From Streptomyces chromofuscus (GTDB lineage Bacteria; Actinomycetota; Actinomycetes; Streptomycetales; Streptomycetaceae), in contig NZ_CP063374.1 in NCBI RefSeq assembly GCF_015160875.1, positions 1 to 64,000 of the forward strand: a DNA stretch of 64,000 nucleotides. The letters are read 5' to 3'. Shown here in pieces: positions 9,293 through 18,160 of the stretch; within the stretch, counting starts at the first letter, position 1, and the number at the start of each line of letters is the position of its first letter. Under the pieces are notes generated by a model. It made no database searches and had not been told where the DNA came from. It saw only the letters and a list, made by a program, of their open reading frames with translations. Made by a program: the position numbers and the translations under genes.

Positions 9293-9739
9293 GACCTTGC
9301 CGCGCCAGGCGCCGGTCTCCGCGCCGCGGTCCTCGATGAACTCCTTGAACCGCTTCAGATCGCCACTGACCTGCCGCTTCACGAAGCCCAGCTTGTCGCC
9401 CACGTTCTCCGCCAGGCCCTCGGGGTCGTAGTCCACCTGGAGCATGATCTTGGTGGTGTCGTCGTCGATGCGGTGGAAGGTGACGACGCCGGCCTGCTCG
9501 GTCTCGCCGCCGATCGTGGTCCAGGCGACCCGCTCGTCGGGGATCTGCTCGGTGATCGCCGCATCGAACTCCCGGCGCACGCCACCGACCTTCGTCACCC
9601 AGTGCGTGAGCGTGTCCGTGCGCTGCTCGATCCGCTCGACACCGCCCATGAACTCCGGGAAGGACTCGAACTGCGTCCACTGGTTGTAGGCGGTACGGAC
9701 CGGGACGTCGACCTTGATGGATTCCTCTACCTGCGACAT
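9290..9739 (-). CDS. SRPBCC (polyketide cyclase/START-like) family protein
   Basis: The 149-residue protein begins MSQVEESIKVDVPVRTAYNQ and has the helix-grip pattern of SRPBCC proteins: the WTQFESFPEFMGGVERIEQ stretch, then alternating beta strands and a long C-terminal helix (VSGDLKRFKEFIED). Such proteins bind hydrophobic ligands in a deep cavity; this subgroup is common in Streptomyces and its ligand is unknown. ATG 9739 is chosen because the longer in-frame start at 9790 adds residues with no conserved look. Confidence 0.82.
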   Translation of the reverse strand: MSQVEESIKVDVPVRTAYNQWTQFESFPEFMGGVERIEQRTDTLTHWVTKVGGVRREFDAAITEQIPDERVAWTTIGGETEQAGVVTFHRIDDDTTKIMLQVDYDPEGLAENVGDKLGFVKRQVSGDLKRFKEFIEDRGAETGAWRGKV

Positions 9740-9817
9740 GGGAACTCCCTCGCTCCGTGCTCTCGGGGAAACGGAAATTGTCGTGGACATGGAGTCGGGT
9801 ACCAGGAGATCGGCCGG

Positions 9818-10873
9818 TCATTCCTGGTAGGAGCCGTCGATCCGCCGTCGATCCTGTTCGTCCCAGGCGCGGGTGTCCCGCGGCTCGGTGTACGGCTCGG
9901 CCTCGGGTGGATGACCGCCGGCGATGGCCCGTTGACGCGCGGTCTCGGCGTCGAACTCGAGGCCCAGGAGGATGGCCAGGTTGGTCACCCACAACCAGAT
10001 CAGGAAGACGATGACGCCGGCCATCGTCCCGTACGTCTTGTTGTACGAGGCGAAGTTGGCGACGTAGAAGGCGAAGGCCGCGGACGCGACCATCCAGATC
10101 ACCAGCGCCAGGAAGCTGCCGGGGGTGATCCAGCGCCAGCCCTTGACCTTGGCGTTCGGGCTGCCCCAGTACAGGATCGCGATCATCAGGGTGACCAGGA
10201 AGACCAGCACCGGCCACTTGGCGATCGACCACACCGTCAGCGCCGTGTCGCCGAGGCCCAGCAGGTCCCCGGCCCGTTGGGCCAGACCGCCGGTGAAGAC
10301 CACGATCACCGCGCTGATCAGGGCCAGCACCATCAGGGCGACGGTCAGTCCGACACGGACGGGCAGGATCTTCCACATCGGCCGGCCCTCGGGCATGTCG
10401 TACACGGCGTTGGAGGCGCGCATGAACGCCGCCACGTAGCCCGACGCCGACCACAGGGCCAGGACCAGGCCGACGACGGCCAGGATCGAGCCGACACCGG
10501 CGCTGCCCTGCAGCTGCTGCACGGCCTGCGTGATGATCTCCCGGCCCGCGCCCGGAGCGAACTGCTGGAACTCCTGAAGCACCCGGTCCGTGGCCGATTT
10601 CCCGGCGATGCCCAGCACGGACACGAGGACGAGCAGCGCCGGGAAGAGCGACAGCACCGTGTAGTACGTCAGCGCCGCCGACCGGTCGGTCAGCTCGTCG
10701 TCCTTGAACTCGCGCAGGCTTCCTTTCAGGACCGCGACCCACGACCGTTTGGGCAGGTGCGTCGGTGTGTCGGGCGCGGCCCGTTCCACCTCGGGCCGGG
10801 GTCCGGCCTCCTCCGGCGCCGGATTCTCTCCCGCGCGCTGATCCTTGTGCCCTGGAAGATGCAGCTTGGCCAT
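9818..10873 (-). CDS. YihY/BrkB family inner-membrane protein
   Basis: The 351-residue protein has a charged N-terminal tail of about 45 residues and then six membrane segments. The family hallmark ALTYYTVLSLFPALLVLVSV near residue 70 and the late motif TYGTMAGVIVFLIWLWVTN are both present, as is the polar C-terminal tail ending DGSYQE. The family was once called ribonuclease BN or virulence factor BrkB; its transport or envelope role is still unclear. It lies 78 bp downstream of the SRPBCC start and on the same strand. Confidence 0.9.
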   Translation of the reverse strand: MAKLHLPGHKDQRAGENPAPEEAGPRPEVERAAPDTPTHLPKRSWVAVLKGSLREFKDDELTDRSAALTYYTVLSLFPALLVLVSVLGIAGKSATDRVLQEFQQFAPGAGREIITQAVQQLQGSAGVGSILAVVGLVLALWSASGYVAAFMRASNAVYDMPEGRPMWKILPVRVGLTVALMVLALISAVIVVFTGGLAQRAGDLLGLGDTALTVWSIAKWPVLVFLVTLMIAILYWGSPNAKVKGWRWITPGSFLALVIWMVASAAFAFYVANFASYNKTYGTMAGVIVFLIWLWVTNLAILLGLEFDAETARQRAIAGGHPPEAEPYTEPRDTRAWDEQDRRRIDGSYQE

Positions 10874-11097
10874 GGTCGCCGAGTAACCCGTGGGCGCCGT
10901 CCTAAGGGTGTGTCGTCACAGTGCCTCGGCCGAACGCGGCGGTGCCGTGGCTCTGGTCCGAACCACGACACCTGACGTAACCGGTTCCGCGGCACCGGCT
11001 TCGCCTGCCCTCCAGGTACCCCTCTTCGCGCGCGGCTGAATCGCCCTCACCCGCACTGCGCCCATCGTTCACACGGGAACACCGGACCGAGGCGGGC

Positions 11098-11790
11098 TCA
11101 GCGCTCCGGGACGGCCCTGGTGCGAATGGACTGGGCGACGTCGCGCAGCTTGACGTTGTGCGTCTGGGAGATGCGCTTGAGCACGTCGAAGGCCGCGTCC
11201 TCGCTCAGGTGGTGCCGCTCGCGCAGGATGCCCATGGCCTCACCGATGGCGTGCCGGGTGTCCAGGGCGTGTTCGAGCTGGTCGACCGTGCGGGCGCTGG
11301 CCAGGGCGACGGCGGCGTGCGAGGCGAGCAACCAGCCGGCCGTCTCCATCTCCCGCGTGAAGGCGCCGGGGCGGCGCGAGTAGAAGTTCAGCGCGCCGAA
11401 GTCGTCGTCGCGGGTGTAGAGCAGGAAGCCCATCATGCTGCCGACGCCCAGCTCGCGAGCGGCGGGCGCGAAGCGCGGCCACTCGGGCTGCGACGTGGTC
11501 AGGTCGGTGATCCGGAACAGCCGCTCACCGTTGGACCGGCGGGCGGCGTCGAAACACGGGCCCTCACCCAGTTCGCCCTGCAGGCGGTCGGACTCCTCGA
11601 CCATGTCCCCGTACGCGGCGAGCGTCACGGCGCGGCCCTTGCGCAGGGCCAGCACACCGGCCGCGTCGCAGCCGTCGAGCAGTTCGACGCCGCGCTCGGC
11701 GATCGCGTCGAGCGTCTCCTGCGTGGAGCCCTGCGCCAGCAGATGCCGGGCGAGCTCGGCCATCTCTGCGGCGAACGCACGCCAGTCCAT
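11098..11790 (-). CDS. GAF and ANTAR domain regulator
   Basis: The 230-residue protein carries a GAF domain (about residues 15-160; DGCDAAGVLALRKGRAV, GEGPCFDAARR, GSMMGFLLY, GALNFYSR) and a C-terminal ANTAR domain (about 168-225; LEHALDTRHAIGEAMGILRERH and a closing RISQTHNVKLRDVAQ). ANTAR domains bind dual-hexaloop RNA and relieve termination, so this is probably a signal-responsive antiterminator. ATG 11790 begins the conserved MDWRAFAAEMAELAR. No partner kinase is adjacent. Confidence 0.9.
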   Translation of the reverse strand: MDWRAFAAEMAELARHLLAQGSTQETLDAIAERGVELLDGCDAAGVLALRKGRAVTLAAYGDMVEESDRLQGELGEGPCFDAARRSNGERLFRITDLTTSQPEWPRFAPAARELGVGSMMGFLLYTRDDDFGALNFYSRRPGAFTREMETAGWLLASHAAVALASARTVDQLEHALDTRHAIGEAMGILRERHHLSEDAAFDVLKRISQTHNVKLRDVAQSIRTRAVPER

Positions 11791-12638
11791 CCGTGTCCAC
11801 CGTCCCGCTCGTCGTACCTTCGCATCGGGAAGAGCCCGAAGGCCGACCGTCGGGACCCGCCCGTCGGGCCCGGCCACCGCTCGCCGGGCCGTTCGCGCAC
11901 CGGTCCGGGCGTTCGGCCGAGCACCGCCTCGGCTGCCCTGCTCGCAGAGTACCGCCCCGCCGCGACCCACGTTCGAAAAGGGTGATCATGCCGCCGACGC
12001 CCCCACTGCTCCACCCCCCCCGCCGACCTCCCGATTCACCGCCCGGCTGCCCGACCGCCCTGAGATTGCCCACCGACCCGGGTGCGCCCGCCGCCTGCCG
12101 ACCTCCGGCCGACGGCTGACTCGGTGACCTGCCGGCTCGCTGAGCCGCCGCTCTTCCGGTCTCCGGCCCCGCCGCCCCTTGGGCCTGCCGCGCCCCCTGG
12201 ACCGTCGGCCCGCGAGATTGTCCATCGACCCGGGAGCGCCCGCCGCCTGCCGACCTCCGGCCGACGGCTGACTCGGTGACTTGCCGGCTCGCTGAGGCCG
12301 CCGCTCTTCCGGTCTCCGGCCACGCCGCCCCTTGGGCCTGCCGCCCCCCGGACCGTCCGCCCGCCGATCCGTCGGCCTGCTGCGGCGTCTGCCCTCCGGC
12401 CGGCCGCGGCCATCCCTCGGGCCTGCCCATGCCCGGCCTGCTGACCTGCCGGCCCTTCGGCTCGCTGAGCCGGCGACCCTCGGGCCTGCCGATCCGCCGG
12501 CCTGCCGCGGCGCCGAACAGGCGGCCTGCCGATTCCCGGCACGCCGGCCTGCCGATCCTCCGGCCCGCGGATCCCGCCGATCACCCCACCCTCCATCTGC
12601 TCATTCCGGACTCGCCGGTCGGCCCCGGTGGGACGGGC
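11791..12638. other. Gene-free, repeat-rich spacer of about 850 bp
   Basis: This is the longest gap in the left part. Open frames exist on both strands only because of the extreme GC content, and none shows believable protein composition. The middle is a tandem duplication, listed separately. The remainder is dense in CCGGCCTGCCG-like words that look like further decayed copies. Confidence 0.6.
12062..12365. repeat. 152-bp tandem duplication, two copies
   Basis: The word GAGATTG recurs at 12062 and 12214, and GACTCGGTGAC recurs at 12118 and 12270, both exactly 152 bp apart. The sequence between is nearly identical, with a few substitutions and small indels near the end of copy two. Shorter fragments of the unit continue to about 12560. 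Confidence 0.85.
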
Positions 12639-13898
12639 TCAGTGCTTGGATGCGCGTCCGTACGACTGCGCCGGTACGGTGTCCCGCTCGGACCCGCCGG
12701 TGCCGATGTCGATGCCGGAAGTCGGCAGTGCCGTCCAGTCGAGGCGCAGGATCGCCAGGTCGTCGGTGTGCCGCTCGGCGTTGAGGCCGCGGACCCGGCC
12801 GATCAGCCGGTCGAGATGCCTGCCCGGTTCCGCCTCGCGTGTCTCGTCCAGGATGCGCAGCAGCCCGTCGACCCCCAGCCGCGTGCTGTCGTCGCCCTCG
12901 TACCCCTCGATCAGTCCGTCGGTGTACGCGATCAGCGCACCGTCCGGCGGCAGCGGTACGGTCGTCGACGGCCACTGCCCGAGACCCGGCACGATGCCGA
13001 GGGCGATGCCGTGCGGGGCGGGCACGACCTCGGCGCCGGCGGGGCCGACGAGCAGCGGCTCGTGGTGGCCCACCAGATGAAGGGTGACCGTGGCCGCCGA
13101 CGGGTCCAGGGTGATCAGCGTGCACGTGGTGAACAGGTCACTGCCCGTGCGCTCCGCCGTGTGGATCTGCTCCAGCAGGTGCAGCAGCCGGCGGTCGCGG
13201 TGGCCGCCCAGGGTCAGGGCCCGCCAGGCGATCCGCAGGCAGACGCCGAGCGCGGCGGCGTCCGGGCCGTGCCCGCTGACGTCGCCGATGATCGCGTGGA
13301 TCTGCCCGTCGTCGGTCTGCACGACGTCGAGGAAGTCGCCGCCGAGCAGAGCCTGTTCCCGCCCGGGGAGGTAGCGGCTGGTGGCGGTGACGGACGCGGT
13401 GGACAGGATCGGCGTGGGCAGCAGGCCGCGCTCCAGCCGCGCGTTCTCCTGCGCGCGCAGCCGGCCCACCTGGAGGTCCGCGCTGGCCCGCTCGGCCTGC
13501 TTGCGCTGGACGGCGTACCGGACGGCCCGCTGCAGCAGGTCCGGGTCGACCTTTCCCTTGACGAGGTAGTCCTGCGCGCCGGCGGCGAGTGCCTCCACGC
13601 CGGCGTGCGACTCGGCCAGGCCGGTGAGCACGATGACCGCCGCGTGCGTGTCCGTCCGCTGGATCGCCTCGACGGTGCCGAGGCCGACGGCGTCGGGCAG
13701 GTGCAGGTCGAGCAGCACGCAGTCGAAGTGCCGCGTCATCAGCCGACTGCGCGCCTCGGCGAGGCTCCGGCACCGCACGAGGGTGTGCGGGAGTCCCGTG
13801 TCGTACAGCAGTTCCTCGACCAGCAGGGCATCGCCGTCGTCGTCCTCGACCAGGACGATGCGGTAGTGCGTTGCCTGTTCGGCGGCTGACTCAGTCAC
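12639..13898 (-). CDS. Response regulator fused to a SpoIIE/RsbU-type PP2C phosphatase
   Basis: The 419-residue protein starts with a receiver domain (about 10-130; VLVEDDDGDALL, phospho-acceptor Asp in CVLLDLHLPD, Lys in YLVKGK). A coiled linker (AERASADLQVGRLRAQENARLERGLLP) leads into a SpoIIE-type Ser/Thr phosphatase with the metal-binding motifs GGDFLDVV, GDVSGHG, AYTDGLIEG and TDDLAIL. These proteins dephosphorylate anti-anti-sigma factors in partner switching. The GTG start overlaps the stop of the histidine kinase upstream (GTGA), so the pair is coupled and the kinase is the probable phosphate donor. Confidence 0.92.
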   Translation of the reverse strand: MTESAAEQATHYRIVLVEDDDGDALLVEELLYDTGLPHTLVRCRSLAEARSRLMTRHFDCVLLDLHLPDAVGLGTVEAIQRTDTHAAVIVLTGLAESHAGVEALAAGAQDYLVKGKVDPDLLQRAVRYAVQRKQAERASADLQVGRLRAQENARLERGLLPTPILSTASVTATSRYLPGREQALLGGDFLDVVQTDDGQIHAIIGDVSGHGPDAAALGVCLRIAWRALTLGGHRDRRLLHLLEQIHTAERTGSDLFTTCTLITLDPSAATVTLHLVGHHEPLLVGPAGAEVVPAPHGIALGIVPGLGQWPSTTVPLPPDGALIAYTDGLIEGYEGDDSTRLGVDGLLRILDETREAEPGRHLDRLIGRVRGLNAERHTDDLAILRLDWTALPTSGIDIGTGGSERDTVPAQSYGRASKH

Positions 13899-15475
13899 GT
13901 GTGGGCCTCTCGCGCGCCGTCCGCCGTGGCGGAACGCTCTACGGGAAGGGTGAACACGACGCGGGTACCGGCCGTGTGATCGGGGTCGATCCTGATGGTT
14001 CCGCCGTGGAACTCCACGACCTTCTTGCACATGGCCAGACCGATCCCGGTGCCCGGGTAGGCGTCCCGGGTGTGCAGCCGCTGGAAGAGGACGAACACCT
14101 TCTCCTGGAACTCCGGGTCGATGCCGATGCCGTTGTCCGTCACGGCGAACTCCCACAGGCCGTCCTCGGTGGCGCGGACGCTGATCCGGATGTCGGGGGA
14201 CCGGTCGGGCCGGCGGAACTTGATGGAGTTGGACAGCAGGTTCTGCCAGAGCATGCCCAGTTGGGTCGCGTCGCCGACGACCTTCGGCAGTGGATCGTGC
14301 GTGATCGCGGCGTCGCTCTCCTCGATCGACACGCTGAGGTTGTCCAGCGTGCGGCTGAGCACGTCCTCCAGGTCGACCTCCTCGTGGTCGTTGAGCACCC
14401 GTCCGACCCGGGAGAACGCGAGCAGGTCGTTGATCAGCACCTGCATGCGGTTGGCCCCGTCGACGGCGAACGCGATGTACTGGTCGGCACGCTCGTCGAG
14501 TTGCCCGCCGTACCGGCGCTGAAGCAGCTGTGTGAAACTGGACACTTTTCGCAGCGGCTCCTGAAGGTCGTGGGAGGCCACGTAGGCGAACTGCTCCAGT
14601 TCGGTGTTGGAGCGCTGCAGATCGGCGGCCTGTTCGTCGAGCAGCCTGCGCGACGTCTCGCTGAACTCCAGTTCCTGCAGCAGGCGCCCGCGCATCGACT
14701 CCACGTCCGAGCCCAGCTGCCGCAGGTCGGCGGGCCCCGTGATGGTGATGGGCTGCTCGAAGCGGCCCTTGGCCACTTCCCGCGCCGTGTGCCCGAGCCG
14801 GGTCAGCGGTTCGGTTATGCCGCGCCGCAGCGCCTCGAAGGCGAGCGCGGCGGTCAGCACGATGACCAGGGCGATCATCGCGAACGTCCAGTTGCGCAGG
14901 TGCGTGGACCGCCGCAACTCACCCAGGGCGGCGGCCCGTTCCTCCACCAGGTGCGCCTGTTGCGTGGTGAGGGCACGGCGCAGGGCGTCGAAGCTGGTCT
15001 TGCCCTCCTCGGCGCGGGTCGAGGCCAGCGCCACGGCACGGTCCGGGGCCGCCTGCGCGATGGGCTCGGCGACCCGGTTCTGCCACCGGACGGAAAGGTC
15101 CCGTACCGCCGCGAGTTCCTCGCGGGCGGACCGGTCGTCCGTCACGAGCGCCTCCAGTCGCCGCAGCGCCTCCTTCTCCTCGGTCACCCCCTGCGCGTAC
15201 GGCTGGAGGAAGTCCCGCCGGCCGGACAGGCCGTAGCCGCGGACGCCGGACTCCTGGTTGACCAGCGCGGCCTCCAGCCGTACCGCGTGCGTCAGCGCGG
15301 GCCCTCGGCGATCCACGATCTGGTCGGCCAGCTGGGAGGTGCGGATCATCGCCCAGGCGCCGAGCGAGCCGAGCACGGCCAGCACCGTCAGGGTGACGGC
15401 GACGCCGACCCGCAGCCAGCGGTGGGTGGTCCAACCGGCTGTGGCGTTGCGGGCGCCGGGCGGCTGCTGGTTCAT
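13895..15475 (-). CDS. CHASE3-HAMP histidine kinase
   Basis: The order of domains is: membrane segment (about 23-45), extracytoplasmic CHASE3 helical sensor (about 50-185, with ESGVRGYGLSG), second membrane segment, HAMP, coiled coil, HisKA with the phospho-His in FAYVASHDLQEPLRKV, and a HATPase (WQNLLSNSIKF, DNGIGID, GTGIGLAMCKKVV). This is the phytochrome-like kinase class that pairs with Rcp-type single-domain regulators, one of which lies across the divergent promoter at 15957. ATG 15475 is preceded in frame by a GTG at 15478; either may be used. Confidence 0.92.
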   Translation of the reverse strand: MNQQPPGARNATAGWTTHRWLRVGVAVTLTVLAVLGSLGAWAMIRTSQLADQIVDRRGPALTHAVRLEAALVNQESGVRGYGLSGRRDFLQPYAQGVTEEKEALRRLEALVTDDRSAREELAAVRDLSVRWQNRVAEPIAQAAPDRAVALASTRAEEGKTSFDALRRALTTQQAHLVEERAAALGELRRSTHLRNWTFAMIALVIVLTAALAFEALRRGITEPLTRLGHTAREVAKGRFEQPITITGPADLRQLGSDVESMRGRLLQELEFSETSRRLLDEQAADLQRSNTELEQFAYVASHDLQEPLRKVSSFTQLLQRRYGGQLDERADQYIAFAVDGANRMQVLINDLLAFSRVGRVLNDHEEVDLEDVLSRTLDNLSVSIEESDAAITHDPLPKVVGDATQLGMLWQNLLSNSIKFRRPDRSPDIRISVRATEDGLWEFAVTDNGIGIDPEFQEKVFVLFQRLHTRDAYPGTGIGLAMCKKVVEFHGGTIRIDPDHTAGTRVVFTLPVERSATADGAREAHT

Positions 15476-15549
15476 CACGGCCTGCTGAGCTCCTTCGCCT
15501 GTGCCAGGGCCGCGTCAAGGGCCCCTGCGGAACGCACTGTATCCACGTC

Positions 15550-15597
15550 CGACAACAGCTGTTGTCGAGCCGCGTCACGGCCCCTTAGGGTAGTGCT
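15550..15597 (+). promoter_or_regulatory. Leaderless promoter with an 18-bp perfect palindrome over the -35 box
   Basis: TTGTCG (15562-15567), an 18-bp spacer and TAGGGT (15586-15591) form a promoter. The ATG at 15598 begins only 6 nt after the -10 box, so the transcript should lack a leader. CGACAACAGCTGTTGTCG (15550-15567) is a perfect palindrome that contains the -35 box, which makes it a strong operator candidate for a repressor. Confidence 0.6.
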
Positions 15598-15954
15598 ATG
15601 TCTGCCTCCCCCTTCTCTGTGCCCAGAGCTGAAGAGGAGATGACCGATCTCGTCACGGAGGCGGTCGACGCACTCGCCCTGCGCTGCGCGCAGTACGCGG
15701 CCCCACCGCCGGGCGGTCCGGACGAATCGGCACGCCACCACGCCCTCGCCCAGCTGCAGGTCCTCGTTCAAGTGGAGCGGGCGGCGCAGCGGCTGGCCGA
15801 CCAGGCCGCCCGCGCCGCCGCGGCGGCCGGTGCCGGTTACCCCGCGATCGGTCGGGCCTCCGGCATGAGCCGGCAAGGAGCCCGGCGCCGCTGGCCCGGC
15901 CTGATCACCAGCGGCACCCCCCGTCACACCCCTTCCGCCCCCCGGAGTTCATAG
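15598..15954 (+). CDS. Small helical protein with a C-terminal helix-turn-helix-like segment
   Basis: The 118-residue protein is helical, with an Ala/Arg-rich middle (ALAQLQVLVQVERAAQRLAD) and a segment GYPAIGRASGMSRQGARRRW that has the spacing of a helix-turn-helix. The ATG is placed for leaderless translation by the promoter just upstream; an internal ATG at 15640 has its Shine-Dalgarno-like GAGGAG too close to be a better start. It ends 2 nt before the response regulator gene and is probably cotranscribed with it. Whether it binds the palindrome in its own promoter is unknown. Confidence 0.65.
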   Translation: MSASPFSVPRAEEEMTDLVTEAVDALALRCAQYAAPPPGGPDESARHHALAQLQVLVQVERAAQRLADQAARAAAAAGAGYPAIGRASGMSRQGARRRWPGLITSGTPRHTPSAPRSS

Positions 15955-15956
15955 TC

Positions 15957-16391
15957 ATGTCCGTCCCCGCCTCCACCCGCCCCTACGACGTGCTGCTGGT
16001 CGAGGACGACGTCGCCGACGCGATGCTCATCCAGGACGCCCTGGCCGAGCGCGGCGCCCGCAATCTCGCTCAGGTCGCGGACGGCATCGAGGCCCTGGAG
16101 TACCTGCGCGATCCGGCGAACCAGCGCCCCGACCTGATCGTCCTCGACCTGAACATGCCGCGCATGAACGGCCGGGAGTTCCTCGCCGTGGTCAAGGAGG
16201 ACGCCGATCTGTGCACCATCCCCGTGGTGGTGCTGACCACCTCCGCGGCCCCCGACGACGTGTCCGGGGCCTACCGCCACCACGCGAACGCCTATGTGAC
16301 CAAGCCGGTCAACCTCGAGGAGTTCGAGGAGGCGGTGCGCAGCATCGACACGTTCTACCTGGACGTGGCGATGAAGCCGCCGCGGGCCTGA
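15957..16391 (+). CDS. Rcp/CheY-type single-domain response regulator
   Basis: All 144 residues form a receiver: LVEDDVADAML, a phospho-acceptor in LIVLDLNMPRMNG, VVVLTTS and the Lys of YVTKPVN. The long loop between strands and the MNGREFL motif match the Rcp1 group, which receives phosphate from phytochrome-like and CHASE3-type kinases. The kinase at 13895-15475 is of that class and divergent, so the two probably work together and feed the SpoIIE phosphatase branch. Confidence 0.9.
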   Translation: MSVPASTRPYDVLLVEDDVADAMLIQDALAERGARNLAQVADGIEALEYLRDPANQRPDLIVLDLNMPRMNGREFLAVVKEDADLCTIPVVVLTTSAAPDDVSGAYRHHANAYVTKPVNLEEFEEAVRSIDTFYLDVAMKPPRA

Positions 16392-16866
16392 CACACCGCC
16401 GGCGCCCTCCGGCGTCGCATATCCCTTGCGTGCCGGGTCGTGTGGGCCACGGGCCGTGCGGCCGTCCGCGCCGTCGGCGCACACCCGGCGCTCGGCCTCG
16501 CGGCCGTGCTGGTCGCCGCCCCGGCCCGGGCCCGGCGGCTGCGCGGGCCGGTGGCCGACGACTGACGGCGGGCAGCGCGCGGTCGCCTTCAGCGGGGCCG
16601 GACCCTGAGCTCGCTGGTGCCGACGCTGCCGGCGGAACTGTCACGCGGCCTGCCGGTCGATTGTCATGACTATGACAGAAGTGAACCGGGTCCCGCTGCC
16701 GTCGACATGCGAAGTCACCCCATACCTCCAGGCAACTTCTCCCGTGCCGCCCCTCGTTGCCTCTTCGTTCCTCGAGCCTTGACGGAAGCCTGGTCCGTAC
16801 CTATGGTCACGCCAGCACGCGCGTTCAGTGACTCACTCGTCGTTCACATACGAGAACGGACCCCCC
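16392..16866. other. Intergenic region of 475 bp without a clear gene
   Basis: A GTG-started frame of 41 codons from 16440 gives an Ala/Arg-rich peptide with one hydrophobic stretch (HPALGLAAVLVAA), but it lacks a good ribosome-binding site. The last about 200 bp are lower in GC and include the word TTGTCATGACTATGACAG near 16661, an imperfect palindrome (TGTCATGA/CTATGACA) that could be an operator for the secreted protein downstream. Confidence 0.35.
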
Positions 16867-18084
16867 ATGACCGACGCTCCCGTTCGTCCCCGCCGACTTC
16901 GTCGCTCGCTGCTCGCCGCAACCACCGCCACCGCCGCCGCACTCGTGGCCACCCTCGTCGCCGGGCCCGGCGCACCCCGCGCCGACGCGGCCCCCGCCAC
17001 CTTCGTCCACCCCGGAGTGACCGTCTCCAAGAGCCAGTTGGACTTCGCCCGGAGCAAGGTCGGCGCCGGCGCTCAGCCCTGGAAGGGCGCCTTCGACCAG
17101 ATGATGGCCAGCAGGTACGCCGATCTGAACCGCATACCCAGGCCCCGGGCGGTCGTCGAGTGCGGCTCGTACTCCAACCCCAACTACGGCTGCACCGACG
17201 AGCGCGAGGACGCCATCGCCGCGTACACCCACGCTCTCGCCTGGTACATCACGCGTGACGAGCGGCACGCCCGCAAGGCCATCGAGCTGATGGACGCCTG
17301 GTCGGCCGTGATCCGTGACCACACCAACAGCAACGCCCCGCTGCAGACCGGCTGGGCCGGCTCCTCCTGGCCCAAGGCCGCCGAGATCATCAAGTACACG
17401 TACACCGGCGGCTGGGCCAACTCGGGCCGCTTCGCCACCATGCTCCGTGACGTCTATCTCCCCGAGATCATCAACGGCTCCAACTCCAACGGCAACTGGG
17501 AGCTGTCGATGATGGAGGCCGCCATCGGCATCTCCGTCTTCCTGGAGGACAGGACCTCGTACGACAGGGCCATGGCGAAGTTCCGTACCCGCACCGCCGC
17601 CTATGTCTACCTCGAGTCCGACGGCGCCCTGCCGAAGACGGTCCCGAGCCAGAACCTCGACACCCGCGACAAGATCGTCAACTACTGGCAGGGCCAGTCC
17701 ACCTTCGTCACCGGCCTCACGCAGGAGACCTGCCGGGACCTCACCCACACCGGTTACGGCATCTCCGCCATCTCCCACGTCGCCGAGACCAGCCGCATCC
17801 AGGGCCAGGACCTCTACGGCACCGACGTCGGCGAACGGCTGCGGCACGCGCTCGGGTTCCAGGCCAAGTACGAGCTGGGCACGGCCGTCCCCAGCTGGCT
17901 GTGCGGCGGCTCCCTGCATCTCGGGCTCGGGCCGATCACCGAGGTCGGCTACAACGCCATGCACAACCGGCTCGGTTACGCCATGACCAACACCCAGGCC
18001 CTGACCGAGCGCAACCGCCCGGCGGGCAGCAACAACCTGTTCGTGGCCTGGGAGACCCTCACGCACGGCGACAACCCCGGCTGA
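16867..18084 (+). CDS. Secreted alginate-lyase-family protein
   Basis: The N terminus (RPRRLRRSLLAATTATAAALVATLVAGPGAPRADA, shown here only by its ends RPRRLRRSLL and APRADA) is a typical Streptomyces signal peptide, cleaved near residue 40. The mature part is helical and has the alginate lyase (alpha/alpha toroid) pattern: DAIAAYTHALAWYITRDERH, ELMDAWS, a WAGSSWPKAAEIIKYTY stretch, then SNGNWELSMMEAAIGI and a late HLGLGPITEVGYNA. Bacterial proteins with this domain degrade or modify uronate-containing polysaccharides. The substrate here cannot be read from sequence. A longer GTG start at 16828 is possible. The gene ends at a strong terminator. Confidence 0.82.
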   Translation: MTDAPVRPRRLRRSLLAATTATAAALVATLVAGPGAPRADAAPATFVHPGVTVSKSQLDFARSKVGAGAQPWKGAFDQMMASRYADLNRIPRPRAVVECGSYSNPNYGCTDEREDAIAAYTHALAWYITRDERHARKAIELMDAWSAVIRDHTNSNAPLQTGWAGSSWPKAAEIIKYTYTGGWANSGRFATMLRDVYLPEIINGSNSNGNWELSMMEAAIGISVFLEDRTSYDRAMAKFRTRTAAYVYLESDGALPKTVPSQNLDTRDKIVNYWQGQSTFVTGLTQETCRDLTHTGYGISAISHVAETSRIQGQDLYGTDVGERLRHALGFQAKYELGTAVPSWLCGGSLHLGLGPITEVGYNAMHNRLGYAMTNTQALTERNRPAGSNNLFVAWETLTHGDNPG

Positions 18085-18111
18085 CCCGACCGGACCGGCG
18101 TCCGCGGGGAC

Positions 18112-18155
18112 GGCCGTGGGGCGGGCGGACCGTGTGGTCCGCCCGCCCCACGGCC
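18112..18155. terminator. Perfect 20-bp stem terminator
   Basis: A 20-bp perfect inverted repeat with a GTGT loop (inner arm GGGCGGGCGGACC) lies between the convergent secreted-lyase and carbonic anhydrase genes and should stop transcription from both sides. Confidence 0.88.
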
Positions 18156-18160
18156 GGGCG

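Noticed and set aside
12036..12596. A 186-codon reverse frame across the tandem duplication
   Set aside because: It is repetitive Gly/Arg sequence produced by the repeats and has no start signal or conserved look.
16440..16565. A 41-codon GTG-started frame after the Rcp-type regulator
   Set aside because: It lacks a ribosome-binding site and has only one weak hydrophobic stretch; it is mentioned under the intergenic entry.
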